From: Azospirillum rugosum
Lineage (GTDB): Bacteria > Pseudomonadota > Alphaproteobacteria > Azospirillales > Azospirillaceae
Length of the DNA: 64,000 nucleotides
Assembly (NCBI RefSeq): GCF_017876155.1
Contig: NZ_JAGINP010000002.1
Coordinates: 1 to 64,000, forward strand
Direction: 5' to 3'
Position 1 is the stretch's first letter. Each line of letters opens with the position of its first letter. Of the stretch, positions 1 to 7,929 are shown piece after piece. The notes beneath the pieces were generated by a model. The model searched no databases and was not told the origin of the DNA. It saw only the letters and a program-made list of their open reading frames with translations. The translations under genes and the position numbers were made by a program.

Positions 1-95
1 AGGGTGTTCATGCTGCCGTACGGCCTGTTCGATTACCGCCGTACGCGCTGTTCAGTTTCGACCGGACAGCCTGTTCATTTTCACCGGACTGTGCA
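1..95. mobile_element. Terminal end of an IS21-like insertion element
   Basis: Seen: four degenerate direct repeats, each beginning TGTTC, at about 5, 26, 49 and 72, spaced 21, 23 and 23 bases. The last two continue into a TT(T/C)(G/C)ACCGGAC-like tail, and the array ends at CA (94-95). Multiple ~20-bp terminal repeats and a CA end are the style of IS21-family elements. Immediately inside lies a tRNA synthetase gene that starts abruptly in mid-fold, which fits an insertion junction. No transposase is in the window; it would lie to the left. The family is inferred from end structure only. Confidence 0.5.
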
Positions 96-98
96 GTC

Positions 99-1451
99 AT
101 GCGGCGGGTCGTCGATGTAATCCGCCGGACTTACGAAAGCTTCGGGTTCCTTCCATTGGAAACTCCTGCCGTGGAAAGGGTGGAGCACCTGCTCGCCAAG
201 GGCATCGCGGAAAAGGAAGTGTATGCCTTGCGACGGCTCAGCGCCGGGGACGGGGATGACGGTGCCAAGGACCTCGCGCTTCGCTTCGATCTCACCGTGC
301 CTTTGGCCCGCTATGTGGCTCAGCATCACCGGGAGCTGCATTTTCCATTTCGGCGCTATCAGATTCAACCGGTCTGGCGCGGCGAGCGGCCCCAGGCGGG
401 GCGATACCGGCAGTTCATCCAGTGCGACATCGATGTGATCGGCGACGGGGCGTTGTCGCTGGAATTTGACGCGGAAATGCCGGCCGTCGTGTTCCAGGCG
501 TTTCGCCGGATCGGCATCGGGGATTTCTCGATCCGAATCAACAACCGCAAGATCCTGGGCGGGCTGTTCAAGAGCGTCGGACTCGAAGCCGATCGCGACA
601 TCCGGGCCGCCATGAGCATCGTCGACGATCTGGAAAAGATCGGCATCGCCGCCGGTGTCCAGAAGCTGGGCGAACTGGGCCTGAGCACCGCCCGGGCCGA
701 AGGGCTGATCGCCTTCTTCGACCAGAAGGGTGACAACGAATCGCTTCTCAAGGCCTTGGGCGAACGGCCGCCGAACGCTCTCTTCGAGGAAGGCGTGGCG
801 GAGCTGGAGGCGGTCGTGAACGCCTCCGTCATGAATGTGCCGGAGCGGACGGGCGCCGAGGCCCTGATCGTGTACCAGAGCGAGCGCGACGTCTTTCGCC
901 GCTCCCTCAAGATCGACCTTGGAATCGCCCGCGGGCTCGACTACTACACCGGCACGGTGTACGAGACCCGGCTCGACAGCAACGCGTCCATCGGCAGCGT
1001 GTGCAGCGGCGGACGCTACGAGGATTTGACGAGCGCCTTCATCGATGCGCGCATGCCCGGGGTCGGCATCAGCATCGGCCTGTCCCGCCTGATCTCCGAA
1101 CTCCTCAGGGAAGACGTCCTCAAGGCCGAACGCCGCACCATCGCCGCCGTCCTGGTCACGATCCAGGACCAGACCACCCGCGACCTGTGCAAGGAGGTGG
1201 CCAACGGCCTGCGCAGCGCCGGCATTCCGACGGAACTCTACCTGGAGACGAAAAAGCTCGCCACGCAGTTGCGGTACGCCGACCGGCGGGGCTTCCCCAT
1301 CGTTGTCATCGCGTCCGCCGATGAACTGCGAAGCGGCTTCGTCGTCGTCAGGAACATGGTCTACGGCCAGGAGCAGAAGGTCGCTATCCCCCAACTCGCC
1401 TCGGCCGTCCGCGCCTTGACTCCCCCGGGAATGGAATGGAACCAGAATTGA
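99..1451 (+). CDS. hisS: Histidyl-tRNA synthetase paralogue, 5'-truncated
   Basis: A class II synthetase that would charge tRNA-His. Seen: LRFDLTVPLARYVA at residues 61-74, a motif-2 region with RGERPQAGRYRQF at about 94-106, the histidine-A signature RGLDYYTG at 278-285, motif 3 GVGISIGLSR at 321-330, and a C-terminal anticodon-binding domain after about 345. What is missing is the first ~20-25 residues, which usually carry the G-x-R-D-x-x-P segment before the first helix. The ATG at 99 follows the IS-like end by three bases, and the frame stays open leftward to the window edge, so a fusion start inside the element is possible. The LRxDLTVPxARYxA form resembles archaeal/eukaryotic-type HisRS more than the E. 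coli form. It is probably a second copy, not the housekeeping gene. Activity is uncertain because of the lost N-terminus. Confidence 0.85.
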   Translation: MRRVVDVIRRTYESFGFLPLETPAVERVEHLLAKGIAEKEVYALRRLSAGDGDDGAKDLALRFDLTVPLARYVAQHHRELHFPFRRYQIQPVWRGERPQAGRYRQFIQCDIDVIGDGALSLEFDAEMPAVVFQAFRRIGIGDFSIRINNRKILGGLFKSVGLEADRDIRAAMSIVDDLEKIGIAAGVQKLGELGLSTARAEGLIAFFDQKGDNESLLKALGERPPNALFEEGVAELEAVVNASVMNVPERTGAEALIVYQSERDVFRRSLKIDLGIARGLDYYTGTVYETRLDSNASIGSVCSGGRYEDLTSAFIDARMPGVGISIGLSRLISELLREDVLKAERRTIAAVLVTIQDQTTRDLCKEVANGLRSAGIPTELYLETKKLATQLRYADRRGFPIVVIASADELRSGFVVVRNMVYGQEQKVAIPQLASAVRALTPPGMEWNQN

Positions 1452-1463
1452 TGGGAGGTGGAT

Positions 1464-2371
1464 ATGTCGGATTCGAAGATATCCTGCAAACCACGTATCG
1501 ATGACGGCGCCAAATTTAACGAAGACTACAGAAAAATCATCGAAAGAGAGTTTGAAGATATTTTCCTATACACTATCGATAAAAATAGAAAAGGTAGTAG
1601 TGGGGCTTTTTCTGTGGGGTGAGTACGGCAAATTTGCTGAGAATAGGACAATGGATCCTCGTATCGCGGCTGCATCAATATATATGGATAATTTTAGCCT
1701 TCTTGAGCTGCATGGTCTTGCGGAAGCTGCGAGAAAAGGAGTGGAAAAGCGGATTTCAACACTCCGCTGGAAGGCTATAGTAATGTATGTGGTCGCTGGA
1801 GGAAACAGAGATTCTATCGGAAAATTTATAGATTCGATAAAGTCTGGGCTTCTCGAGGAAAAAACGCATCCGAATCATCTAGTAATCTTGTGGACAACGT
1901 GAATTCAATGATTGATGGGTGCAAAGAAAAATCTTTAAATTGTGTGTATAGTTATCTATCTTCATTATACTCGCATTGCAAGATTATGAATCATTGTATT
2001 TCAGAAGTTTACCTTCAAGAAAAGCCAAAATCTGGTGTTCGCGGGAAAGCGTACAAAGGAAGAGAAAACATAAATAGAAATCTGAAGACGATTCACATTT
2101 GGTTTTGGACAAAAAGGGAGTTTATCAGGAAATTCTAAAACATCTTTCTGGTGGAGGTATAAACATTTTCAGTAGCGCCAGTACAAACATAGTTGTTGGA
2201 GAATTAGCTTATAGTGAAATCCGCTATAGCGTAGGAAGTGAAATATCGACTGAGTATGTCGAAGACGAACTGAGGAAGATAGTGTATTACGAAAACAAAA
2301 ATTTCGATAAAAAGCGAAAGCTAATTTACTGGGTTTCTCATTCAAGAGGAGAGAAGAATTTTCTTTTGTAA
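1464..2371 (+). pseudogene. AT-rich foreign gene, broken by three homopolymer frameshifts
   Basis: Function not recognised. A strong ribosome site (GGGAGGTGG, 1453-1461) precedes the ATG at 1464, only 12 bases after the hisS stop, so the two are probably co-transcribed. As given, the frame stops at 1620-1622. Removing one T from the T5 run near 1609-1613, adding one A to the A6 run near 1860-1865, and adding one A to the AAA near 2078-2080 joins three overlapping open frames into a single 302-residue protein ending at 2371. The protein is hydrophilic, Lys/Glu/Ser-rich, with no signal peptide or membrane segment evident. Base composition is extreme for this genome (17 G/C in the 60 bases from 1921). 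It is either a decaying transferred gene or an intact gene with sequencing indels. Confidence 0.6.
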
Positions 2372-2406
2372 ATCTTGAACTATTTTTCTTTTAGATTTTA
2401 TTGTTT

Positions 2407-2982
2407 TCACGCGCGCTTGCGCCAACCCCGCCCCGGATCCGCGTCCTTCGCTCCGCCGCACCCGCCACTGTCGAACAGCCGGCAGGTGGTGGCCGGGCCG
2501 ACCTCGAACCCGCTGACGCGCGGGAAGCGCTGGGCGGCACGCTCCAACGCCTCCCGCGCGGTGGTCGCGACCAGCAGGTAGGTCCGGCCGTCGCGCCACG
2601 CAGCGGTCATCGCCGCACCGCCGGGAAGCACATCGGGCGCGCGGCGGACGGGGACTTCCCAGATGGTGCCCGGGCGGGGCTCCAGCCGGTCGAAGACGTA
2701 GTAGCGCTCGACCGGCGCCTCCTGGAGCGTCCCGACCTGCCGTTCCAGGGCGTTGACGATGGTCTGCGCCTGCAGAAGCTGGTCATCCACCCCGGCAAGC
2801 AGCTTCTGCGCGGCGTCGAGCTTGCCGGCATCGTCCAGCAGCTGCTGGTTCAGCGCGCGCAGATCCTTGTCCGCGGCCGACAAGCGCCCGCGCGCGGCCT
2901 TGATGCGGCGCTCGCCGGTGCGGTTGACGACGACGCAGCCGATCATCAGCAGGACCGCGATGTAGATCAGGACCGCCGTCAC
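2407..2982 (-). CDS. Membrane-anchored coiled-coil protein, unknown function
   Basis: 191 residues from a GTG start that overlaps the stop of the upstream gene (GTGA), so translation is coupled. Seen: an N-terminal membrane helix (residues ~3-18, LIYIAVLLMIGCVVV), then a helical heptad-like stretch rich in Leu, Gln and Asp (about 20-90), then a C-terminal domain containing VERYYVFDRLEPRPGTIWEVPV and ending CRLFDSGGCGG. The layout parallels the preceding gene (single N-terminal helix plus coiled coil, then a compact domain), so the two may be diverged partners of one envelope complex. I do not recognise the family. A longer frame upstream exists but lies inside the neighbouring gene. Confidence 0.75.
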   Translation of the reverse strand: MTAVLIYIAVLLMIGCVVVNRTGERRIKAARGRLSAADKDLRALNQQLLDDAGKLDAAQKLLAGVDDQLLQAQTIVNALERQVGTLQEAPVERYYVFDRLEPRPGTIWEVPVRRAPDVLPGGAAMTAAWRDGRTYLLVATTAREALERAAQRFPRVSGFEVGPATTCRLFDSGGCGGAKDADPGRGWRKRA

Positions 2983-3548
2983 GCCCCCAACTCCGCGGTG
3001 GTCTCCGCTGCCGTCTCCGCCGCCGGGGCGCTGCGTTGCAGGCGGCCGGGCAGCAGGCCGGAGCGCAGGTTGAAGGCGCGCTGCACCGCGGCCATCGCCT
3101 GATCGGGCGTGTCGGCCCAGACATGGGCGATGTTGCGGCGGTCCCAGATCTCGCGGGCGAACACCATGCGGCGCTGGTCGATCCGGTTGAAATCGGGCGC
3201 GGTGCGCAGGTCGCACTCGAAGAGCAGGGCGGGGCCGTCCGGCTCGCCCAGCTCGTGGATCATCTCCACCTTGGCCGCCTTCAGCGACCGGATCAGCCCG
3301 GTCAGCCGGCCGCGTTCGGCGATCAGCCGGTCCAGCGTGGCCTGCTGGAGGTCGGTGCGCGATTTCACGTCCTCGATCCGGGCGTTCAGGTCCTTCAGCT
3401 CGTCGGCTTTCGCCTGGATCCGCCGCCGCACCAGCGCGGTGCGTCCGCTCATGGCGGTGATCCGCGTGCCTTCATAGACGACCGACAGGCCGAGCGCGCC
3501 GAGCCCGAGGGCGAGGACGGAGAGGGCGAAGACGTCGAGGGCGGCCAT
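2979..3548 (-). CDS. Membrane-anchored coiled-coil protein, unknown function
   Basis: 189 residues starting MAALDVFALSVLALGLGALG, a single N-terminal membrane helix. Residues ~30-90 form a charged helical stretch (RRRIQAKADELKDLNARIED...) likely to be a coiled coil, followed by a domain with ALLFECDLRTAPDF and a segment IWDRRNIAHVWADTPDQAM. It is the middle gene of a three-gene minus-strand operon, 12 bases after the upstream stop and overlapping the downstream GTG start by 4 bases. No family recognised. The paired architecture with the next gene suggests that they interact. Confidence 0.75.
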   Translation of the reverse strand: MAALDVFALSVLALGLGALGLSVVYEGTRITAMSGRTALVRRRIQAKADELKDLNARIEDVKSRTDLQQATLDRLIAERGRLTGLIRSLKAAKVEMIHELGEPDGPALLFECDLRTAPDFNRIDQRRMVFAREIWDRRNIAHVWADTPDQAMAAVQRAFNLRSGLLPGRLQRSAPAAETAAETTAELGA

Positions 3549-3560
3549 GCGCCGATGCGC

Positions 3561-4712
3561 CTACGACGCGCCGCGGGGCGGGTGGCCCTGGGGTGTGTGG
3601 CCCTGAGGCGAATGGACATCCACGACCCCGGCCAGCGCGCGGCCGAGCCGCTTGGCGTCCGCCGGAGAAAGGGGGCGTCCGGACGACAGCGCCGTGTCGA
3701 ACAGCGCGCGCAGGCCATGGTCCAGCCCCCGCGCCTGATCGGCGCGCATCTGGGCGGCGCGAATGTGGCCGGCGTGAAGCTGATCGGCGTGAATTTGATT
3801 GGCGTGAGTTTGATCGGCGTGCATGGGCGGAAGGCCGGTTGCCACGGTCATACCCGCGCCGCCACGGCTGGCCAGCCACGCGACGGCGGCGTCCACCAGC
3901 GGCAGCGGCAACAGCGCGCGCAATGCGGCGGCGAGCAACGGGTCCTGCTGGGCGTACATTCCCGCCACGGCGTAGAGCGCCATCGCATCCGGAGGCATCC
4001 CGCCGCCGGTCAGGACGCCGCGCACGCCGGAGAGCAGGTCCTCCACCTCCGCGTCCGCGGCCCGGCCGCCGAGCCTCGGCCAGGAGGGCGCCACCCGCAG
4101 CGCGGTCGTCAGGGTGGCGGCGTCGGCGGCGGTGAGCTTCCGGGCGGACCACAGGTCCGGGGCCGCGGAGCCGCAGGCCGACCGCAGGCGCTCCGCGTTG
4201 GCGTCGTCCAGGAAGGCGGCAAGCGCGGCGGGATCGTTGTGGAGGCCTTGCAGGATCGCCAGCGACCGAAGGCGCAGGAAGTCCGACCAGCGCGCCGCCT
4301 CGTCCGACGCCAGCACCTCGCCCAGCGTGGCATGGGACAGGCGCTCCTCGATGCAGGATCGGATGCCGGCCGGAACCTCGCCCATACGCCGGGAAAGCGC
4401 CGTCCACCAGCCGGGAAGGTCCCCGGCATGGATGAGGCCGGGGGGCGGCGTGGGCGTGCCGAGCAGCCTTGGGTCGCGCAGGATCACCGGTTCGAGCCAG
4501 CGCGCCCACAGGCGCCGCGTGTGCTCCCAACGGCGGCTCCGCAACAGCTGGATCAACATCGCCCGCATCGGCGAGACCGGCCGGTCGTCGTCCGCGGGCA
4601 GGTCCCCGAGATGGTCGAGCAGCTTGGCGCAGGTCTGCTGGTCCAGGCGCGACAGGAGGCGGCGGACTGTGTCGTAGCGACCGGCACCGGCGGCTTTGTA
4701 ATCCAAGCCCAT
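3561..4712 (-). CDS. Alpha-helical protein of unknown function, first gene of the operon
   Basis: 383 residues. The ATG at 4712 has a textbook ribosome site (AAGGAGGGGG) just upstream. Sequence is mostly Ala/Leu/Arg/Trp-rich amphipathic helix with no signal peptide, suggesting a cytoplasmic helical-repeat or scaffold protein. Near residues ~295-325 there is a run of five-residue repeats of the form [HR]-A-x-[QH]-[TILM], encoded by a 15-bp minisatellite. The C-terminus ends in a second short repeat, PQGHTPQGHPPRG. It heads the operon with two membrane-anchored coiled-coil proteins and is transcribed divergently from the DUF3369 kinase. Function unknown. Confidence 0.75.
   Translation of the reverse strand: MGLDYKAAGAGRYDTVRRLLSRLDQQTCAKLLDHLGDLPADDDRPVSPMRAMLIQLLRSRRWEHTRRLWARWLEPVILRDPRLLGTPTPPPGLIHAGDLPGWWTALSRRMGEVPAGIRSCIEERLSHATLGEVLASDEAARWSDFLRLRSLAILQGLHNDPAALAAFLDDANAERLRSACGSAAPDLWSARKLTAADAATLTTALRVAPSWPRLGGRAADAEVEDLLSGVRGVLTGGGMPPDAMALYAVAGMYAQQDPLLAAALRALLPLPLVDAAVAWLASRGGAGMTVATGLPPMHADQTHANQIHADQLHAGHIRAAQMRADQARGLDHGLRALFDTALSSGRPLSPADAKRLGRALAGVVDVHSPQGHTPQGHPPRGAS
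3778..3825 (+). repeat. 15-bp in-frame minisatellite
   Basis: Three near-identical 15-base units (TGATCGGCGTGAATT, TGATTGGCGTGAGTT, TGATCGGCGTGCATG) lie in tandem inside the 383-residue gene and encode its [HR]AxQ[TIL] repeats. More diverged units flank them. Copy number is a multiple of three bases per unit, so changes would keep frame. Confidence 0.75.
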
Positions 4713-4942
4713 ATCCGCCCCCTCCTTTTGCGTTGAGTATAAGGGAAATTGCTAATACCAGAGTATGCATCAATGATGATGATCGGTGGCAACCCGCGAC
4801 TTCTTCCGTCCGGATGCGCCGATTTGTAACAAGTTGCGACGGCTCTGGACGGCGACACACGGGTTCCGTATGGGCTAAAAAGAGGGAGCCCGGCGTCAAA
4901 CCCGGCCGGTCCGTCGCGGCGGGTCTCTCCGGGGGAGGGTGC

Positions 4943-6745
4943 ATGGGGCAACTGGAGGGCGACGGTCTGGACGACGAACCGCTGTTCGGTCCCGGGGACG
5001 ATGCCGACGAAGCGGGCGGGGCGTTCCGCATTGCGGAGCCCTGGCCGGTGCTCGTGGTGGACGACGACCCGCAGGTCCACGCCATGACGGAAGTCCTGCT
5101 GCGCGATTTCGATTTCGAGGGGCGCCCCTTCGAGGTGATCAGCGCGCTGTCGGCCGCCTCGGCGCGGTCGCTGCTGGCCGCCCGGCCGGACATCCCCGTG
5201 GCGCTCCTCGACGTCGTGATGGAAACCGACGACGCCGGCCTGCGCCTGGTGCGCACCATCCGCGAGGATCTCGGCAACCGCCGCATGCGCATCGTGCTGC
5301 GCACCGGCCAGCCCGGCCAAGCGCCGGAACGCGACGTGGTCGTCGCCTACGACATCAACGACTACAAGGCGAAGAGCGAGCTGACCGCGCAACGCCTCTA
5401 CACCACGCTGGTCAGCGCGCTGCGGGCGTGGCGCGACATCGTCACCATCGAGCGGCACCGCCAGGGGCTGGAGCGCATCCTCGCCGCGTCGGCCTCGCTG
5501 TTCGAGACGCGCTCCATGCGGGCGCTGGTGGAGGAGCTGGTGGACCAGCTCTCCAGGGTCGTGGACCATGGCGCCGGCGCGGTGCTCGCCTGCCGCATGG
5601 TCGACCGCGGCGACGGCAAGGCGCGCGCGACCGTGGTGTCCGGCTCCGGCCGGTTCGCCCGTCTGGTCGGGCGGCCGGTCGCCGGGGCGCTGACGCCGGA
5701 ACTGGCCGCGCTGGTGGTCAACGCCTTCGAGACGCAGGAGAGCAATTTCGGTGCCGACCGCTGCATCCTGGCCTTCCGCACGCGGGAGCACGGGACGACC
5801 GTCTTCGCCCTGGAACGCCCGGAACCCTACGCCGAGGACGATCACCGCCTGCTGGAGCTGTTCTGCAACCGCGTGTCGATCGGCTTCGACAACGTCTGCC
5901 TCTACGAGGACCTGATCGCGCTGAACCAGTCGCTGGAGCGGCGGGTGGAGCAGCGGACGGCCGAGCTGGCCGCCAACCAGGCGGCGCTGGTCGCCGCCAA
6001 GGAGCGCGTCGAACGGTCGCTGGAGGCGGAGCTGAACGCCCGCGAGCGGCAGCGCCAGTTCGTCACCATGGTCAGCCACGAGTTCCGCACGCCGCTGGCC
6101 ATCATCGACAGCGCGGCGCAGATGCTGACCATGCGCGCCGAACGCGTCGACCCGGAGGCGCTGGAGCGCCTGCGCGTCATCCGTAGCAGCGTGCAGCGCC
6201 TGACCGGCCTGATCGACAGCCACATGACCGACGAGCGCATCCAGGCCGGGACCCTGTCGCTGCAGCGGGAGCCGGTCGATCCGGCGGAGCTTCTGCGCTC
6301 CGTCGCGGAACCCTTCCGCAGCGCCTATCCCGGCTGCGAGTTCCGGCTGGACCTGCACGGGCTGCCGCCGGTCCTGAAGGCCGACGGGCACTTGCTGGGG
6401 ATGCTTTTCGGCAACCTGCTGAACAACGCGCTGAAATACTCCGACGGCGACTGCACGGTGACGCTGCGCGCCCGTGTGGAACGTGATCCTGTGCAGCGCG
6501 ACCCGGCTGCCGGCGACCGGCTGGCGGTGGAGGTGATCGACCAGGGGCGCGGCATTCCGGAAAACGAGCTGCCGCTGCTGTTCGACCGGCACTTCCGCGG
6601 CGCCGGGTCCTCGGGCGTGCCGGGGACCGGCATCGGGCTGCACACCGTCCGCCAGATCGTGCGGATGCACGGCGGCTCGATCGCCGTGGAGAGCGTGGTG
6701 GGAAAGGGCAGCACCTTCCGCGTGCTGCTGCCCATGGACGGGTAG
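4943..6745 (+). CDS. Hybrid response regulator/histidine kinase with DUF3369
   Basis: 600 residues; ATG at 4943 after GGGGGAGGG. Seen: an N-terminal receiver (VLVVDDD at ~35-41, LLDVVMETDDAG with the presumptive phospho-Asp), LRTGQPG and the DINDYKAKSELT segment typical of the REC-DUF3369 linker, then the DUF3369 GAF-like region (~150-310), a coiled coil, a HisKA H-box (MVSHEFRTPLA) and a HATPase with N-box NLLNNALKYSD, G1 DQGRGIP and G2 GTGIGLHTV. No membrane segment, so it is a soluble kinase probably fed by another phospho-donor. It lies 180 bp upstream of siaB and may be the first gene of the siaB-siaC operon. Confidence 0.9.
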   Translation: MGQLEGDGLDDEPLFGPGDDADEAGGAFRIAEPWPVLVVDDDPQVHAMTEVLLRDFDFEGRPFEVISALSAASARSLLAARPDIPVALLDVVMETDDAGLRLVRTIREDLGNRRMRIVLRTGQPGQAPERDVVVAYDINDYKAKSELTAQRLYTTLVSALRAWRDIVTIERHRQGLERILAASASLFETRSMRALVEELVDQLSRVVDHGAGAVLACRMVDRGDGKARATVVSGSGRFARLVGRPVAGALTPELAALVVNAFETQESNFGADRCILAFRTREHGTTVFALERPEPYAEDDHRLLELFCNRVSIGFDNVCLYEDLIALNQSLERRVEQRTAELAANQAALVAAKERVERSLEAELNARERQRQFVTMVSHEFRTPLAIIDSAAQMLTMRAERVDPEALERLRVIRSSVQRLTGLIDSHMTDERIQAGTLSLQREPVDPAELLRSVAEPFRSAYPGCEFRLDLHGLPPVLKADGHLLGMLFGNLLNNALKYSDGDCTVTLRARVERDPVQRDPAAGDRLAVEVIDQGRGIPENELPLLFDRHFRGAGSSGVPGTGIGLHTVRQIVRMHGGSIAVESVVGKGSTFRVLLPMDG

Positions 6746-6924
6746 GCGCTGCGGCTTGGATGGGGCTGAACGCGGGTTGATCTGACGATGAGAAAGAATA
6801 TGGCTCTTTTGCGTACGCGATGGGATAGTTGGTCCACGGCGTGGGTGGCGCGCCCGCAGGGCCACCGTTCGACCCGCGGCCGTTCGACCCATCGCACTCC
6901 CACCTGAGGTTCGTGGAAGGCATC

Positions 6925-7476
6925 ATGCTTGCTGAGCAATACGCCGCCATCAAACGCGATCTCGACGACAAGGGGATCGTCTTCTCGTTCAGCGGGTATT
7001 TGTCCGAGGGGATACTCTATTCACTCGGCGAGGCGCTGCGCGAGAAGATGACGCTGGAGGAAACCGACGGCCCCACGGTGCGCCGGGTCTTCTCGGTCTT
7101 CGTGGAGCAGATGCAGAACATCATCCGCTATTCGGCCGAGAAGGTGACGGGCAGCACGGCGAAGCCCGTGGAGCTGAGCGCCGGCATGGTCATCATCGGC
7201 ATGGAAGGCGGCAAGGTCTTCATCGTCTGCGGCAACACGGTGGTCAACACCGACGTGCCGCGCCTGCGCGAGCGGCTCGACTACCTGAAGGGCTTGGACA
7301 AGGACGCGATCAAGACCTACTACCGGGAGCAGCTGCGCGAGGCCCCGGAGGAAGGCAGCCGCGGCGCCAACATCGGCCTGATCGAGATCGCGCGCCGCGC
7401 CAGCGAGCCCATCGACTACGACTTCCATGCCATGGACGGGGAGCGCAGCTTCTTCTGTCTCAAGGTGCGGATTTGA
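6925..7476 (+). CDS. siaB: SiaB-family protein kinase (DUF6272)
   Basis: 183 residues. In Pseudomonas SiaB phosphorylates SiaC. Seen: an HATPase-like N-box FVEQMQNIIRYS and a G-box-like RGANIGLIEIARRAS near the C-terminus, in the compact size expected for the family. ATG at 6925 is preferred over the earlier open frame because GGAAGG sits just upstream and the protein then begins LAEQYAAIKRDLDDKG like its relatives. Next gene is the presumed substrate, siaC, 54 bases away. Family assignment is from pattern recognition. Confidence 0.8.
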   Translation: MLAEQYAAIKRDLDDKGIVFSFSGYLSEGILYSLGEALREKMTLEETDGPTVRRVFSVFVEQMQNIIRYSAEKVTGSTAKPVELSAGMVIIGMEGGKVFIVCGNTVVNTDVPRLRERLDYLKGLDKDAIKTYYREQLREAPEEGSRGANIGLIEIARRASEPIDYDFHAMDGERSFFCLKVRI

Positions 7477-7530
7477 CGTCAGCCCTTTGACGTCGCCTAT
7501 TTGACAGCGGCTGTGGACACCCGGACGACT

Positions 7531-7929
7531 ATGGAACCCCTGAAAATCCCCGCCACCGGACGCACGCCGGAGGTCGATTTCGATTTCGCGGCCGGCATCC
7601 TGCGTCTCAGCGGCGAGTCCTACCCCGACGACGTCGCGACCTTCTTCGGCCCGGTCTTCGCCGCCCTGCGATCCTTCCTGGAGAAGCCCGGCGACCATCC
7701 CGTGCGCTTCGACATGGAGCTTCTGTACTTCAACAGCTCCAGCGCCAAGGCCCTGATGAACATCTTCCAGATGCTGGAGACGGCGGCGCGGGCCGGACGC
7801 TCCATCGCGGTCACCTGGTGCTACGAGGAGAACGACGAGTCGATGCAGGAGCTGGGCGAGGACTTCGCCGAGGATCTGCGGCACGTCGCCTTCACGCTGA
7901 AGCAAGTTCCGGCCGACGGGGCGTCATGA
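7531..7929 (+). CDS. siaC: SiaC-family regulatory phosphoprotein (DUF1987)
   Basis: 132 residues starting MEPLKIPATGRTPEVDFDF, the usual family opening; an upstream TTG (7501) would add ten residues. The phospho-acceptor loop is visible as YFNSSSAKALMNI at residues 66-78. Pseudomonas SiaC uses Thr68 here, and this copy offers Ser69-71. SiaC switches a partner on when unphosphorylated (SiaD in Pseudomonas). Its stop overlaps the start of the next gene, a soluble histidine kinase (ATGA at 7926), so the kinase is the likely partner in this genome, by inference from coupling. Confidence 0.82.
   Translation: MEPLKIPATGRTPEVDFDFAAGILRLSGESYPDDVATFFGPVFAALRSFLEKPGDHPVRFDMELLYFNSSSAKALMNIFQMLETAARAGRSIAVTWCYEENDESMQELGEDFAEDLRHVAFTLKQVPADGAS

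Noticed and set aside
3472-5304. 610-codon minus-strand open frame overlapping the 383-residue gene and the kinase
   Set aside because: Arg/Pro/Ala-rich translation typical of a third-position shadow; the real gene in this region has a strong ribosome site.
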